A stretch of 64,000 nucleotides of DNA from contig NZ_QWEV01000005.1 of the NCBI RefSeq assembly GCF_003858395.1, positions 62,001-126,000 on the forward strand, read 5' to 3'. This document shows positions 29,276 to 37,250 of the stretch, piece after piece (within the stretch, counting starts at the first letter, position 1; each line of letters begins with the position of its first letter). The notes under the pieces were generated by a model. That model saw only the letters and a program-made list of their open reading frames with translations. It did not search any database and was not told the DNA's origin. Made by a program: the position numbers and the translations under genes. Source of the DNA: Acidipila sp. EB88. Lineage in GTDB: Bacteria > Acidobacteriota > Terriglobia > Terriglobales > Acidobacteriaceae.

Positions 29276-29689
29276 CTAGGCCTCACCGTAGTAGTCGGCA
29301 AACAGGTCCGGAGTCTCGTACACGCGCACCTGATGCAGCGTCGCCGCGGGGCTCACCTTATCCGCCAGCCGGCGCCATATCGCAATGGCAATATTCTCGG
29401 TGGTGGGCATCAACGTGCGAAACTCCGGCACTTCAAGATTAAGATGGCGATGGTCAAAAACGGCAATGACCTCGCGCTCCAGCACGTCCTTCAACCACTT
29501 CAGATCGACCACGAACCCGGTCTGCGGATCCACGTTGCCGCGCACCGTCACGTCCAGAACATAATTGTGACCATGTCCGTTACGGTTGGCGCACTTGCCG
29601 AACCGCTCCCGGTTCTGCGCTTCGCTCCAACTGTCTACCCAGTAGTAGTGCGAAGCGCTCCACTCGGCCCGCCGTGTGAGCAGGATCAT
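29276..29689 (-). CDS. 6-pyruvoyl-tetrahydropterin synthase / QueD-family protein (copy 2)
   Basis: A 137-residue paralogue of the next gene, beginning MILLTRRAEWSASHYY. It has the zinc/catalytic segment FGKCANRNGHGHNYVLDV, GFVVDLKWLKDVLEREV, and the C-terminal VRVYETPDLFADYYG. The gap to copy 1 is 7 bp. Two neighbouring PTPS-like proteins beside one FolE suggest division of labour (for example biopterin versus queuosine precursor), but the sequences alone do not say which does what. Confidence 0.86.
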   Translation of the reverse strand: MILLTRRAEWSASHYYWVDSWSEAQNRERFGKCANRNGHGHNYVLDVTVRGNVDPQTGFVVDLKWLKDVLEREVIAVFDHRHLNLEVPEFRTLMPTTENIAIAIWRRLADKVSPAATLHQVRVYETPDLFADYYGEA

Positions 29690-29735
29690 CGTTTTGGCCT
29701 TTCTTCGGTGATTCTTGTTTCGTGTTGGCCAATCC

Positions 29736-30848
29736 TCATGTGCGCGCCACCAGCACTTCTCTGCCCTTCCACAGCACCCGTCGCAGCATCCGTACGCGGT
29801 ACCAACTGGCATACAGCAGCGCTGCAAAGACCGGCAGGCCCAGGGCAATGCTCACCAGCACGTCCAGCGTGGGAAAGTGCGAGCGCGCAGCCCGCCGGTA
29901 AACGCGCACCAGGGTGCGCAGCCAGAACAGCCAGAACGCCGCGCGCACCCAGAGGTACGGCGTGGGGTACAACAGCGCGAGCAGCACAAGGCCCCACAGG
30001 AGAGCCACATCCAACAGCCGCCACAATGCCAGTGGCAGCACGTTGTGGATGAGCAGCGCAAGGTTTTTGGTCCAGCCGCGCCAGAGGAGGGTTGGGTCCT
30101 CCGGCGAGTAAGCTTCAACAGCTTCCGGCTCGTAGCGATAACGCAGCGGCACCTTGCCGCGCTTGGCCAAAAATGCAAAATCCACCTCCCCTATCAGCGA
30201 GCCAGCCACCGCGGCATGTCCGCCAAGGGACCGGTATGTGTCGGCGCGGCACAGCAGGAACTGGCCATTCGCCACGGCGATACGCCGGGCCGGGTCGTTC
30301 ACCGACTTTTCAGGGTAAGCGCTTGCGAGTTCGGAGTAGATGAGCGGCAGCAGGGCGCGCTGCAGCAGCCCGCGTGCAACCTGGCGGGGCGCATACGACA
30401 ACAGGTCAACTTTGTATCTTTCGGCCTCCACCACAGAGCGGCTGGTGGACCGGCCGCCGGTAGCCACCGGGTGCACGGTGTCGGCATCGGTAAACAGCAG
30501 CCACTGGCCCTGCGCCGCCTGCGCGCCGGCCTGGCAGGCATTGTTCTTGCCCGTCCAGCCCTGAGGCAGCGGCAGCGGAGCCGTGAGCACTCGCACCCCG
30601 GCAAAGCCCGCCGCGATGGCGGCCGTCCGATCCGACGAGCCATCATCCACAACCAGCAACTCCCAGTGCTCGCCCAGCAACCAGCCGGGCTCGCTCTGTT
30701 GCAGCAGCGAAGCCAGGCACTCTGCCAGCCGGTCCGCTTCATCGCGGGCGGCCACGATCACGCTCAGCAACGTGGTTCCCGGGCTCGCGTGCATCTCGGC
30801 TGTTGCCTCGTCCGATGGCTCCCTGTGCTGTTCCAACTCGCCTGTCAT
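29736..30848 (-). CDS. Family 2 glycosyltransferase, membrane-anchored (HpnB/CrtQ-like)
   Basis: A 370-residue protein with a GT-A domain: LSVIVAARDEADRL, VVDDGSSDRTAAIA (nucleotide-binding Asp), LPQGWTGKNNACQAG and the DxD-like FTDADTVH. The C-terminal third contains about three to four hydrophobic helices. The LPxGWxGKxxA segment and overall size resemble hopanoid-associated HpnB and carotenoid CrtQ-type transferases; no hopanoid genes are nearby, so the acceptor is unknown. Start ATG 30848 is preceded by GAGGA. Confidence 0.78.
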   Translation of the reverse strand: MTGELEQHREPSDEATAEMHASPGTTLLSVIVAARDEADRLAECLASLLQQSEPGWLLGEHWELLVVDDGSSDRTAAIAAGFAGVRVLTAPLPLPQGWTGKNNACQAGAQAAQGQWLLFTDADTVHPVATGGRSTSRSVVEAERYKVDLLSYAPRQVARGLLQRALLPLIYSELASAYPEKSVNDPARRIAVANGQFLLCRADTYRSLGGHAAVAGSLIGEVDFAFLAKRGKVPLRYRYEPEAVEAYSPEDPTLLWRGWTKNLALLIHNVLPLALWRLLDVALLWGLVLLALLYPTPYLWVRAAFWLFWLRTLVRVYRRAARSHFPTLDVLVSIALGLPVFAALLYASWYRVRMLRRVLWKGREVLVART

Positions 30849-30978
30849 TGCTGATCCTCGATCGCCTTTCCTGTAAATGCCCGGCCGCTGCCCCGCAACT
30901 CGAGCAACCAGGGACCAGGGACCAGAGCAGCACCCTGTCTGCGGCAGCAGGCGGCAGGGGGCCTGCCCGCAATCTCCT

Positions 30979-31479
30979 ATGATAGAAGCTGTGCGTCGCT
31001 CCCTGCTCACCACTGTCGCGTTTCTGCTGATCCCGCTGCTTTCCGGCTGCGATACGGGCAATGCCTCGCTTGGCCTCATCGGCAAGCCCGCACCGGCACT
31101 TGCACTGCCGGGTCAGCCTTTGGCGGCGCTGCGCGGGCGCGTCGTGGTGCTTAACTTCTGGGCTTCGTGGTGCCCGCCCTGCCTGGCGGAGCTGCCTTCG
31201 CTGACACAACTGCAGCAGCAGATGCCCGCCGTCACCGTCCTGGCCGTCTCTTTTGACCGCAACCCCGACGCGTACGCCCGCTTCCTGCAGGTGCACCACG
31301 TGGCGCTGCGCACCGCACTGGACAGCTCGGGCCGCTCCAACCAGGCGTATGGCACGACCATGCCGCCGGAGACGTTCATCATCGATCGCGATGGCGTTGT
31401 GCGGCGCAAGTTCATCGGCGCGCCCGCAAACGGCTGGACCGATCCGGAGATAGAAAGCTACCTCCGGGCGCTTCAGTAG
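30979..31479 (+). CDS. TlpA-like thiol-disulfide oxidoreductase, probable lipoprotein
   Basis: A 166-residue protein with a signal peptide ending in a lipobox (LLSGC) and a thioredoxin fold of the TlpA/ResA type. Its redox motif is WCPPC within NFWASWCPPCLAELPSL; the cis-Pro loop is TTMPPETFIIDRDG. It would act as a membrane-tethered periplasmic disulfide reductase. The gene is divergent from the GT2 and followed after 20 bp by a small unknown gene that may be co-transcribed. Confidence 0.88.
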   Translation: MIEAVRRSLLTTVAFLLIPLLSGCDTGNASLGLIGKPAPALALPGQPLAALRGRVVVLNFWASWCPPCLAELPSLTQLQQQMPAVTVLAVSFDRNPDAYARFLQVHHVALRTALDSSGRSNQAYGTTMPPETFIIDRDGVVRRKFIGAPANGWTDPEIESYLRALQ

Positions 31480-31499
31480 GCTGCTATTATCAGGGCACT

Positions 31500-31781
31500 A
31501 TGATGCCTCTGGACGTCCTGTTCGGCTATGCGGAACACCCCACCGAACGCTGCATGCTCGCCATCAACAATCTTTCCGAGGTATACGGCATCCGCGCTGT
31601 GCGCGTGGACGAGTCGGCTCGCCAGGTACGCGTCGAGTTCGACGCGACCCGCCTGACCCGCGTCATCGTGCAGCAGCTGCTCCGCCGCACCGGCCTCGAT
31701 ATCACCGGCGAAATCTCGCTGATTCCTCCGCAGCCTGCGCCGAAGACAGACACTCAGCCTGAGCAGCCCGCCGTCCGCTAG
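31500..31781 (+). CDS. Small hypothetical protein with a possible HMA-like fold
   Basis: A 93-residue protein without signal peptide. The pattern CMLAINNLSEVYGIRAVRVD, RQVRVEFDATRLT and VIVQQLLRRTGLDI resembles the beta-alpha-beta order and sequence rhythm of heavy-metal-associated domains, but the metal-binding CxxC is absent. The C-terminus is Pro/Gln-rich. It follows the TlpA-like gene by 20 bp. Function unknown. Confidence 0.6.
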   Translation: MMPLDVLFGYAEHPTERCMLAINNLSEVYGIRAVRVDESARQVRVEFDATRLTRVIVQQLLRRTGLDITGEISLIPPQPAPKTDTQPEQPAVR

Positions 31782-31911
31782 CTGGTTCAGTCGGACAGGT
31801 TTACGCACGCCCTTTGCACAGGCATAACTGGACTCCAGCCAGCAGCGGGCTGGACACCTCGGCTCTCTCTTGCTATCTTTGAAAAGTGTTCGCCCCCTGC
31901 GAACAGCATGT

Positions 31912-31988
31912 GCGCCCGTAGCTCAGCTGGATAGAGCAATTGGCTACGAACCAATAGGCCGGAGGTTCGAATCCTTCCGGGCGCACCA
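31912..31988 (+). tRNA. tRNA-Arg (anticodon ACG), CCA encoded
   Basis: Acceptor GCGCCCG (31912-31918) pairs with CGGGCGC (31978-31984). The D-arm GCTCAGCTGGATAGAGC, the anticodon stem ATTGG/CCAAT around loop CTACGAA (anticodon ACG), and the T-arm with GGTTCGAATCC are regular. CCA is encoded at 31986-31988. Confidence 0.95.
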
Positions 31989-32565
31989 GACAAACCTCCA
32001 AAAATGGTCTTTTGAAGCACCAGAATCAAGCGGTGGCGCTGGTTGTCTCTTGCTGGCTACTGGCCGCTCGGTCGTCAGCGACTTCGCTGCGGACTGGGAG
32101 ACCCCAGGTGGAGCTCTTTAAGCGTGCCCTCTTTGGCTGCCGATCGCAGACCGCGAACTACTTCCCGGGAAAGCTATGCGTTCGTAGCGGCTGTCGCCAA
32201 CATGCCGCAGACTCACTGTCCTGCCGCTGACAGTCGGGTAATGCCGACCACTGTCGACGGCGAAAAAACGTACTTCGCCCAGTCGAAGCGATGAACCTGT
32301 TTGGCCATACCAAGCATAAGGGTCTCTCCGGTGAACTGGCTCCCTTCACGGTTCTATATCCATGTGCCACGCCATCGCGTGGAGCAGGATTAGCTGCAGG
32401 GACGCGGGCCGACACCAGAAAACGGGTTTGCCGCTCTATGGCGATCGCCTGTAGCCGATGCCTGCACCGCGCGAAACAAATCAGAGGATCAGACGCAAAG
32501 TGCCTGATGCACACGATTGAAACCTGGCTGCAGCCTCTGTGATTGTTTAATCCTCCTCGGAAGGG
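31989..32565. other. 577-bp intergenic region, nothing identified
   Basis: Between tRNA-Arg and the 3' end of the fucosidase gene there is no frame with recognisable features. The position next to a tRNA is a common integration site, but I see no repeat of the tRNA end and no integrase. Confidence 0.5.
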
Positions 32566-33996
32566 TCATGAGATACGCAGGCTGACCGCATAAGGATTGG
32601 ATAGTTGGCGGGCGGCGATGTCAACTTTGGACAGAGCGACGCGCGTTCCTGCTCCCACTCGCTGCCACATGAGCTTTTTGTCGCTTCCGATCATGGAGAT
32701 GCTCGCTCCGTCCGTTGGGGCAACCCCCTTCAACCAGATCGATTCCGGAACCGGCTCGCCATCATCAAGCAGATAGATCGCAAAGGTGGCACCGCTCTTT
32801 GCGCGGGTGAAGCATACTTTGCCGTCCCGATAGGGCGCCACGGGACGCGTTCCATAGATCGCCTCGCCGTTGATCTTCATCCACGCCCCAATTTCGGCGA
32901 GTCTTGCCACGGCGGCGGCAGGCAGTTCGCCGTTCGCATCGGGGCCGACGTTGAGCAGGTAGTTGCCGCCTTTGGCCACGACGTCCACCAGCAGGTGGAC
33001 GATCTGACGTGCCGACTTGTAGCGGTCGTTCGGTACGTAGGACCAGGAATCGCCCAGCGTCATGCAGGTTTCCCAGGGATACGGCAGAGGCGTGTCCGGA
33101 ATCTTCTGCTCCGGCGTGCGGTAGTTTTCATACGGGCCGCCGACAGCGCGGTCGACAACAATGAGGCCGGGCTGGTTCTTACGCGCAAGCGCGGTGATGC
33201 CGGGCATGTCGATATCCTGCGCCCAGGGCACTTCTCCGCTGCCGACGACTGCATCCGGATGGCTTTTTGCATTGACCCAGCCGCCGTCGAGCCAGAGGAT
33301 ATCGACCGATCCGTAGTCTGAGGTCAGCTCCGCGATCTGATGGTGCACGAAGGAAACATAGCTCTTCCAACGCTCGGTGTATTTGCGCGTGTCATAGTTC
33401 ACATTGCGATCAGGCGTGGCCCATTCTGCGGCCCAGTAGTCCGGGTGGTGCCAGTCAGGCTTGGAAAAATACGCACCGATGCCAAACTGCTGCTTGCGAA
33501 AGGCTGAGAAAACTTCGTTTGCGATGTTGGCGCGGGGATTTGTATGAAATGGCACGTCGGGCGCGGTGATGCGGTAGTCGGTCTGTTTCGTGTCAAACAT
33601 CGAAAAGCCGTCGTGATGCTTGGTGGTAAAGACGGCGTATCGCATGCCTGCATCCTTGGCAACCTTGGCCCATGCGTCCGGATTGAAGCCGACCGGATTG
33701 AAGGTCTTTGGTAGCGCCTGGTATTTCGCTTTGTAGTCAACATAGCTTGTGCCCGCCGGACGCTTGATCCAGTCCTCGGAACAGATCGACCATGACTCGA
33801 CCACGCCCCACTCACTATAGGCGCCCCAATGCATCATGAAACCAAACTTCCAATCCTGCCATTGGTCGAGCTTGCGCAGAACAAGTGGATCGCTCTCAGG
33901 GATGTAGGCATCGTCTTTATCGGTCTCTGCGACGGCATCCACTGCAGCCGCGGCGGCGCCCAGTCCTAGTACCTTGACAAACTCTCTCCGTTGCAC
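32566..33996 (-). CDS. Secreted alpha-L-fucosidase, GH29
   Basis: A 476-residue retaining fucosidase. The start is GTG at 33996, with AAGGA 7 nt upstream, and gives a twin-arginine signal MQRREFVKVLGLGAAAA; a longer form from GTG 34017 is possible. GH29 landmarks are FGFMMHWGAYSEW (about 52-64), FTTKHHDGFSMFDT (about 123-136) and the nucleophile Asp237 in VDILWLDGGW, followed by GGNYLLNVGPDANG. It removes L-fucose from glycans outside the cytoplasm and would feed the L-fucose pathway at 13.7-19.9 kb. It is not in an evident operon. The acid/base residue cannot be fixed by eye. Confidence 0.92.
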   Translation of the reverse strand: MQRREFVKVLGLGAAAAAVDAVAETDKDDAYIPESDPLVLRKLDQWQDWKFGFMMHWGAYSEWGVVESWSICSEDWIKRPAGTSYVDYKAKYQALPKTFNPVGFNPDAWAKVAKDAGMRYAVFTTKHHDGFSMFDTKQTDYRITAPDVPFHTNPRANIANEVFSAFRKQQFGIGAYFSKPDWHHPDYWAAEWATPDRNVNYDTRKYTERWKSYVSFVHHQIAELTSDYGSVDILWLDGGWVNAKSHPDAVVGSGEVPWAQDIDMPGITALARKNQPGLIVVDRAVGGPYENYRTPEQKIPDTPLPYPWETCMTLGDSWSYVPNDRYKSARQIVHLLVDVVAKGGNYLLNVGPDANGELPAAAVARLAEIGAWMKINGEAIYGTRPVAPYRDGKVCFTRAKSGATFAIYLLDDGEPVPESIWLKGVAPTDGASISMIGSDKKLMWQRVGAGTRVALSKVDIAARQLSNPYAVSLRIS

Positions 33997-34341
33997 GATG
34001 GGTCCTTTTCCGAGCACCTTTAAAAGGTTCTCCGGTTATGCACTGATTTTACGCAGCGTGCTCACCGAAGCAGAACCATAGCCGAGATCTCGACCGGGGG
34101 ACGACCGGATCCGGCCACAGGACTGCGATGGTGAGCCGGACCTGACTCAGGGGCATGCCGAAGTGCGGAGATGAGCTCGCGGCGGTGCGCCCTCGTCAAG
34201 CGCATCGGCCTGGCGGGTTGAAGCTCGTCTCCATCGAATGATGGAAGACAGTGCGTGCGCCCGGCCGCTACGGTGTGCGCATCTGGAATGCACCGCTCAC
34301 TGCTGTTGCCAGGAGCGCGTTCCCGTTCAGGAGAGGACACA
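33997..34341. other. 345-bp divergent intergenic region, nothing specific identified
   Basis: It separates the divergent fucosidase and outer-membrane protein genes and must carry both promoters. I could not find a convincing -35/-10 pair or operator in it. Confidence 0.4.
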
Positions 34342-35394
34342 GTGATCTCGAAAAGCACCTTTCTGCCGGCCGCACTGGCCATCGCAGTATTGCCACCCAT
34401 CGCCGCCCTCGGCCAGGGCTGCGTCGCGGCTCACAGCAACCAGCGCCTTATTGGTGAGCTCGTCCGGTCTGACGACTCGATCGATGACTCTCACTTTTCG
34501 ATACACAACCTCACCGTAGAGATCGGCTATCGGGTCTTCAACTCCAACAAGTACTTCCAGGGCAGCAATGAGATCGCACGTCCCACGGTAGTCCGCAACC
34601 ATCAGAACATCTTCGACATCGGCATCGAGTACCGCGTCTCGCACCGTTGGAGCTTCATTGCTGACGTTCCTGTGTACAACGGCACCCGCAACCAGGTCTA
34701 TGCACCGGTGGGCGTGTTTCAGGTCAGCGGCCTGGGCGATGTGACGCTGGGAGCACAGGCCTGGATCTTCCGGCCACCCACAGAAAACGGCGGCAACGTT
34801 GCCATCAATGCCCAGGTGAAGCTGCCCACCGGGATCAACGACGCAACCGGATCAGCCGTGAATCTTGGACAGACCATCAAGGCAACGGCAGACCAGTCGC
34901 TCCAACCCGGCGACGGGGCATGGGGCTTCAGCGTCGGCACGCAAGGCTACAAGCGTCTGTGGCATACGGCATCGGCTTACGGACAGGGCAACTACCTCTT
35001 CAACCCGGAAGACACCAACGGGGTCGCGACGTTCCGTACGCAGCCAGGCCAAGGGGTCATGTCTGTGACAGACCAGTATCTCTACCGCGCGGGTATCTCG
35101 CAGGCCGTCCCCAGAGTACGTGGAGTCGCGCTCAGTCTCGGGATCCGTGGCGAGGGCGTGCCGGTGCGCGACCTGCTGGGCAGCAGCAATGGGTTTCGCC
35201 GTCCCGGCTCCATCATCTCGATCGACCCTGGACTGATGCTGAATTACAAGCGGGACACCCTCTCGGTCAATGGTCCGTGGGCGCTATACCGCGATCGCCC
35301 GCCCAGCGTGCCGGAGATTGCGTATCACATCACCAATGGGGATGCCTTCTTCGCGGACTACACCGTCATTGCCAGCCTTGCGCACCATTTCTAA
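34342..35394 (+). CDS. Outer-membrane beta-barrel protein (MetA-pathway/transporter-like)
   Basis: A 350-residue exported protein with signal peptide (STFLPAALAIAVLPPIAALG). It consists of alternating amphipathic strands of an outer-membrane barrel (RVSHRWSFIADVPVY, SGLGDVTLGAQAWIF, GNVAINAQVKLPTG) and ends with VIASLAHHF, a terminal aromatic as in barrel proteins. The GLGD ... LPTG spacing resembles the Phenol_MetA_deg/transporter-like barrel family. The start is GTG at 34342 with GGAGAGGACACA upstream. A TlpA-like gene follows 49 bp downstream. Substrate unknown. Confidence 0.7.
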   Translation: MISKSTFLPAALAIAVLPPIAALGQGCVAAHSNQRLIGELVRSDDSIDDSHFSIHNLTVEIGYRVFNSNKYFQGSNEIARPTVVRNHQNIFDIGIEYRVSHRWSFIADVPVYNGTRNQVYAPVGVFQVSGLGDVTLGAQAWIFRPPTENGGNVAINAQVKLPTGINDATGSAVNLGQTIKATADQSLQPGDGAWGFSVGTQGYKRLWHTASAYGQGNYLFNPEDTNGVATFRTQPGQGVMSVTDQYLYRAGISQAVPRVRGVALSLGIRGEGVPVRDLLGSSNGFRRPGSIISIDPGLMLNYKRDTLSVNGPWALYRDRPPSVPEIAYHITNGDAFFADYTVIASLAHHF

Positions 35395-35443
35395 CGCACG
35401 GCCGCAGTCCACTTACTATTTCTTATTTTGCGAAAGGCATTGC

Positions 35444-36004
35444 ATGCTCACAGGCACATACCTCCCCCTGATCTTCAGTCTCGCGCTTTGCGCGTCAGCC
35501 GCGGCGTCGTCGTCGAACGTAGTGCCGGAGATCGCGTTGAAAGATCTCTCCGGCCAGAAGCAGCGGCTCTCGGCACTCAAGGGCAACATCGTCGTGCTCA
35601 ACTTCTGGGCTACCTGGTGCGGTCCGTGCCAGGAGGAGCTTCCACTGCTTTCGCGCTTGCATGATGCCTACGCCGGCAAACCGGTGCGCTTCGTAGCCGT
35701 CTCTATCGATGAGGGCAAGAGCCGCGAGCAACTTGCGGCGAGCCTCGCCAGGCACGAGGTAAAGCTCGAGGTCTGGGCAGGCGCCACCACGGAGACGATG
35801 TCCAAGGTTGGCCTGGGCGACGTCGTGCCCAGCACTCTGATTCTGGACGCATCGGGTGAGGTGATCACGCGCATCACGGGAGAAGCACGCGAAAGCGATC
35901 TTCGCAGCCGAATCGATTGGCTGCTCACCGGGCGCCTCGGCGACGCACCGGGGCGAACACTGGACCGAAGCCGGGAGACCGCGCCACAACCGTCTCAGAA
36001 GTAA
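35444..36004 (+). CDS. TlpA-family periplasmic thiol-disulfide oxidoreductase
   Basis: A 186-residue thioredoxin-fold protein with signal peptide (PLIFSLALCASAAASS) and redox motif WCGPC in NFWATWCGPCQEELPLL. The cis-Pro region is GLGDVVPSTLILDASGE. It follows the outer-membrane barrel gene closely and may be co-transcribed, hinting at a shared envelope role. The C-terminal ~20 residues are a polar tail. Confidence 0.88.
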   Translation: MLTGTYLPLIFSLALCASAAASSSNVVPEIALKDLSGQKQRLSALKGNIVVLNFWATWCGPCQEELPLLSRLHDAYAGKPVRFVAVSIDEGKSREQLAASLARHEVKLEVWAGATTETMSKVGLGDVVPSTLILDASGEVITRITGEARESDLRSRIDWLLTGRLGDAPGRTLDRSRETAPQPSQK

Positions 36005-36084
36005 ACCCGACACACTTGCCCCAGCAACACTGCCAGACGTTCGTAAGTGCAACACCGCGTGTGGCAGGAGTCGAGGTCACGCTT

Positions 36085-36600
36085 TCAAGGCAGCGTGTAG
36101 TGCATGTAGAACCGGCCGATCTGTATGCCCTTGTGATCAGCGGGTGGCCAGATGTGAAAACTTTCCACATGGCCTTTTGCCGGATCGAGGCGGGCAGTTT
36201 CGCTTCCACGCTCCGCACCCGTAAGGCTGTCGAAGAAGTGGACCTCGAGCGTGTTCTCGCCGCGACGCCAGCCCACGGCATAGGCTCCGGGCTTCAAAGT
36301 CAGGTTGTCTTCCAACTCGATCGGTGACTGAACCAGAAGGTAGTGCGAGTACTTTCCATCCGAGGCATAGCCGGCCGTGATGAGCACGACCACTGCGATC
36401 ACCTGATGCTTCGCGTTGATCAGGCCATTTGCGGTGCGCATCTCTGTCTCGATGTGCTCTCGTTGCACAGTGGCTCGCGCCGGAAGCGCAGCCTCAAGCT
36501 CGGCTGGAGTTGCTGCTCTCCAATGCTCCTCCGCAGTGTTCTGTCCCAGTGCCTGCATCCCGAGGAACCAGCATGCACAGATCAAGCTCAGCCGCCGCAT
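36085..36600 (-). CDS. Secreted hypothetical protein
   Basis: A 171-residue protein with a signal peptide (LICACWFLGMQALGQ). The mature part has a mostly beta pattern: HQVIAVVVLITAGYASDGKYSHYLLVQSP-type strands and AVGWRRGENTLEVHFFDSL. No catalytic motif is recognisable. It lies downstream of the response regulator gene on the same strand (14-bp gap) with its own GGAG ribosome site, so it may be a target or accessory of that two-component system. Confidence 0.65.
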   Translation of the reverse strand: MRRLSLICACWFLGMQALGQNTAEEHWRAATPAELEAALPARATVQREHIETEMRTANGLINAKHQVIAVVVLITAGYASDGKYSHYLLVQSPIELEDNLTLKPGAYAVGWRRGENTLEVHFFDSLTGAERGSETARLDPAKGHVESFHIWPPADHKGIQIGRFYMHYTLP

Positions 36601-36614
36601 AGCAACTCCGTAAA

Positions 36615-37250
36615 TTAGCTCAGGTGCACGATACCGCGCTGCAGCGCAAGAACCGCGGCATGGGTTCGATCCGAAGCACCCATCTTACCAAGCAGACTGT
36701 TGACGTGCGATTTCACCGTGGCCTCAGTGATACGCAGATCGCTTGCGATCTCCTTGTTTGCCCGCCCTGCCACGATGCGTTCAAGCACGGCTATCTCGCG
36801 CGTGGTCAGGTCCTGGCTGCTCACCCGCTGCGCGAGCTTCTCGGCGATGGCCGAAGACATGCGGGCTCGCCCGGAGTGCACGGCCTGGATCGCCTGCACC
36901 AGCTCGTCCACCTCCATCCCTTTGAGCAGATACGCTTTCGCCCCGGCCTGCATGGCGCGGTAAATGTCTTCATCTCCGTCAAATGTTGTAAGCACAATGA
37001 AACGCGCCGCAGGCCACATGCGCCGGATCGCCTGGATAGCATCCACGCCGCGCATCTGCGGCATCTGCAGGTCCATCAGCGTGACATCGGGCGCGAGCGA
37101 TGCATAAAGACTGAGGGCCTCCTGCCCGTCCTTTGCACACCCCACCACTTCGATTCCCTGCACCGACGACAGCAGCGCAACGAGACCCTGCCGCACGACC
37201 GCGTGATCTTCGACCACAAAGACCCGGATGTTTTCACTCGTGACCATCAT
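36615..37250 (-). CDS. NarL/FixJ-type response regulator with LuxR DNA-binding domain
   Basis: A 211-residue regulator. The receiver domain carries the acidic pair in FVVEDHAVVRQGL, phospho-acceptor Asp in DVTLMDLQMPQMRG, Thr in VLTTFDGDED and Lys in YLLKGM; the C-terminal LuxR helix-turn-helix is LTTREIAVLERIVAGRANKEIA-like with ITEATVKSHVNSLLGKMGA. Its ATG overlaps the stop of the upstream sensor kinase gene (ATGA), making a cognate pair. Target genes are not identifiable. Confidence 0.93.
   Translation of the reverse strand: MMVTSENIRVFVVEDHAVVRQGLVALLSSVQGIEVVGCAKDGQEALSLYASLAPDVTLMDLQMPQMRGVDAIQAIRRMWPAARFIVLTTFDGDEDIYRAMQAGAKAYLLKGMEVDELVQAIQAVHSGRARMSSAIAEKLAQRVSSQDLTTREIAVLERIVAGRANKEIASDLRITEATVKSHVNSLLGKMGASDRTHAAVLALQRGIVHLS

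Noticed and set aside
31912..32565. Integrated element next to tRNA-Arg
   Set aside because: No integrase, no repeat of the tRNA 3' end and no gene in the 577 bp that follow.
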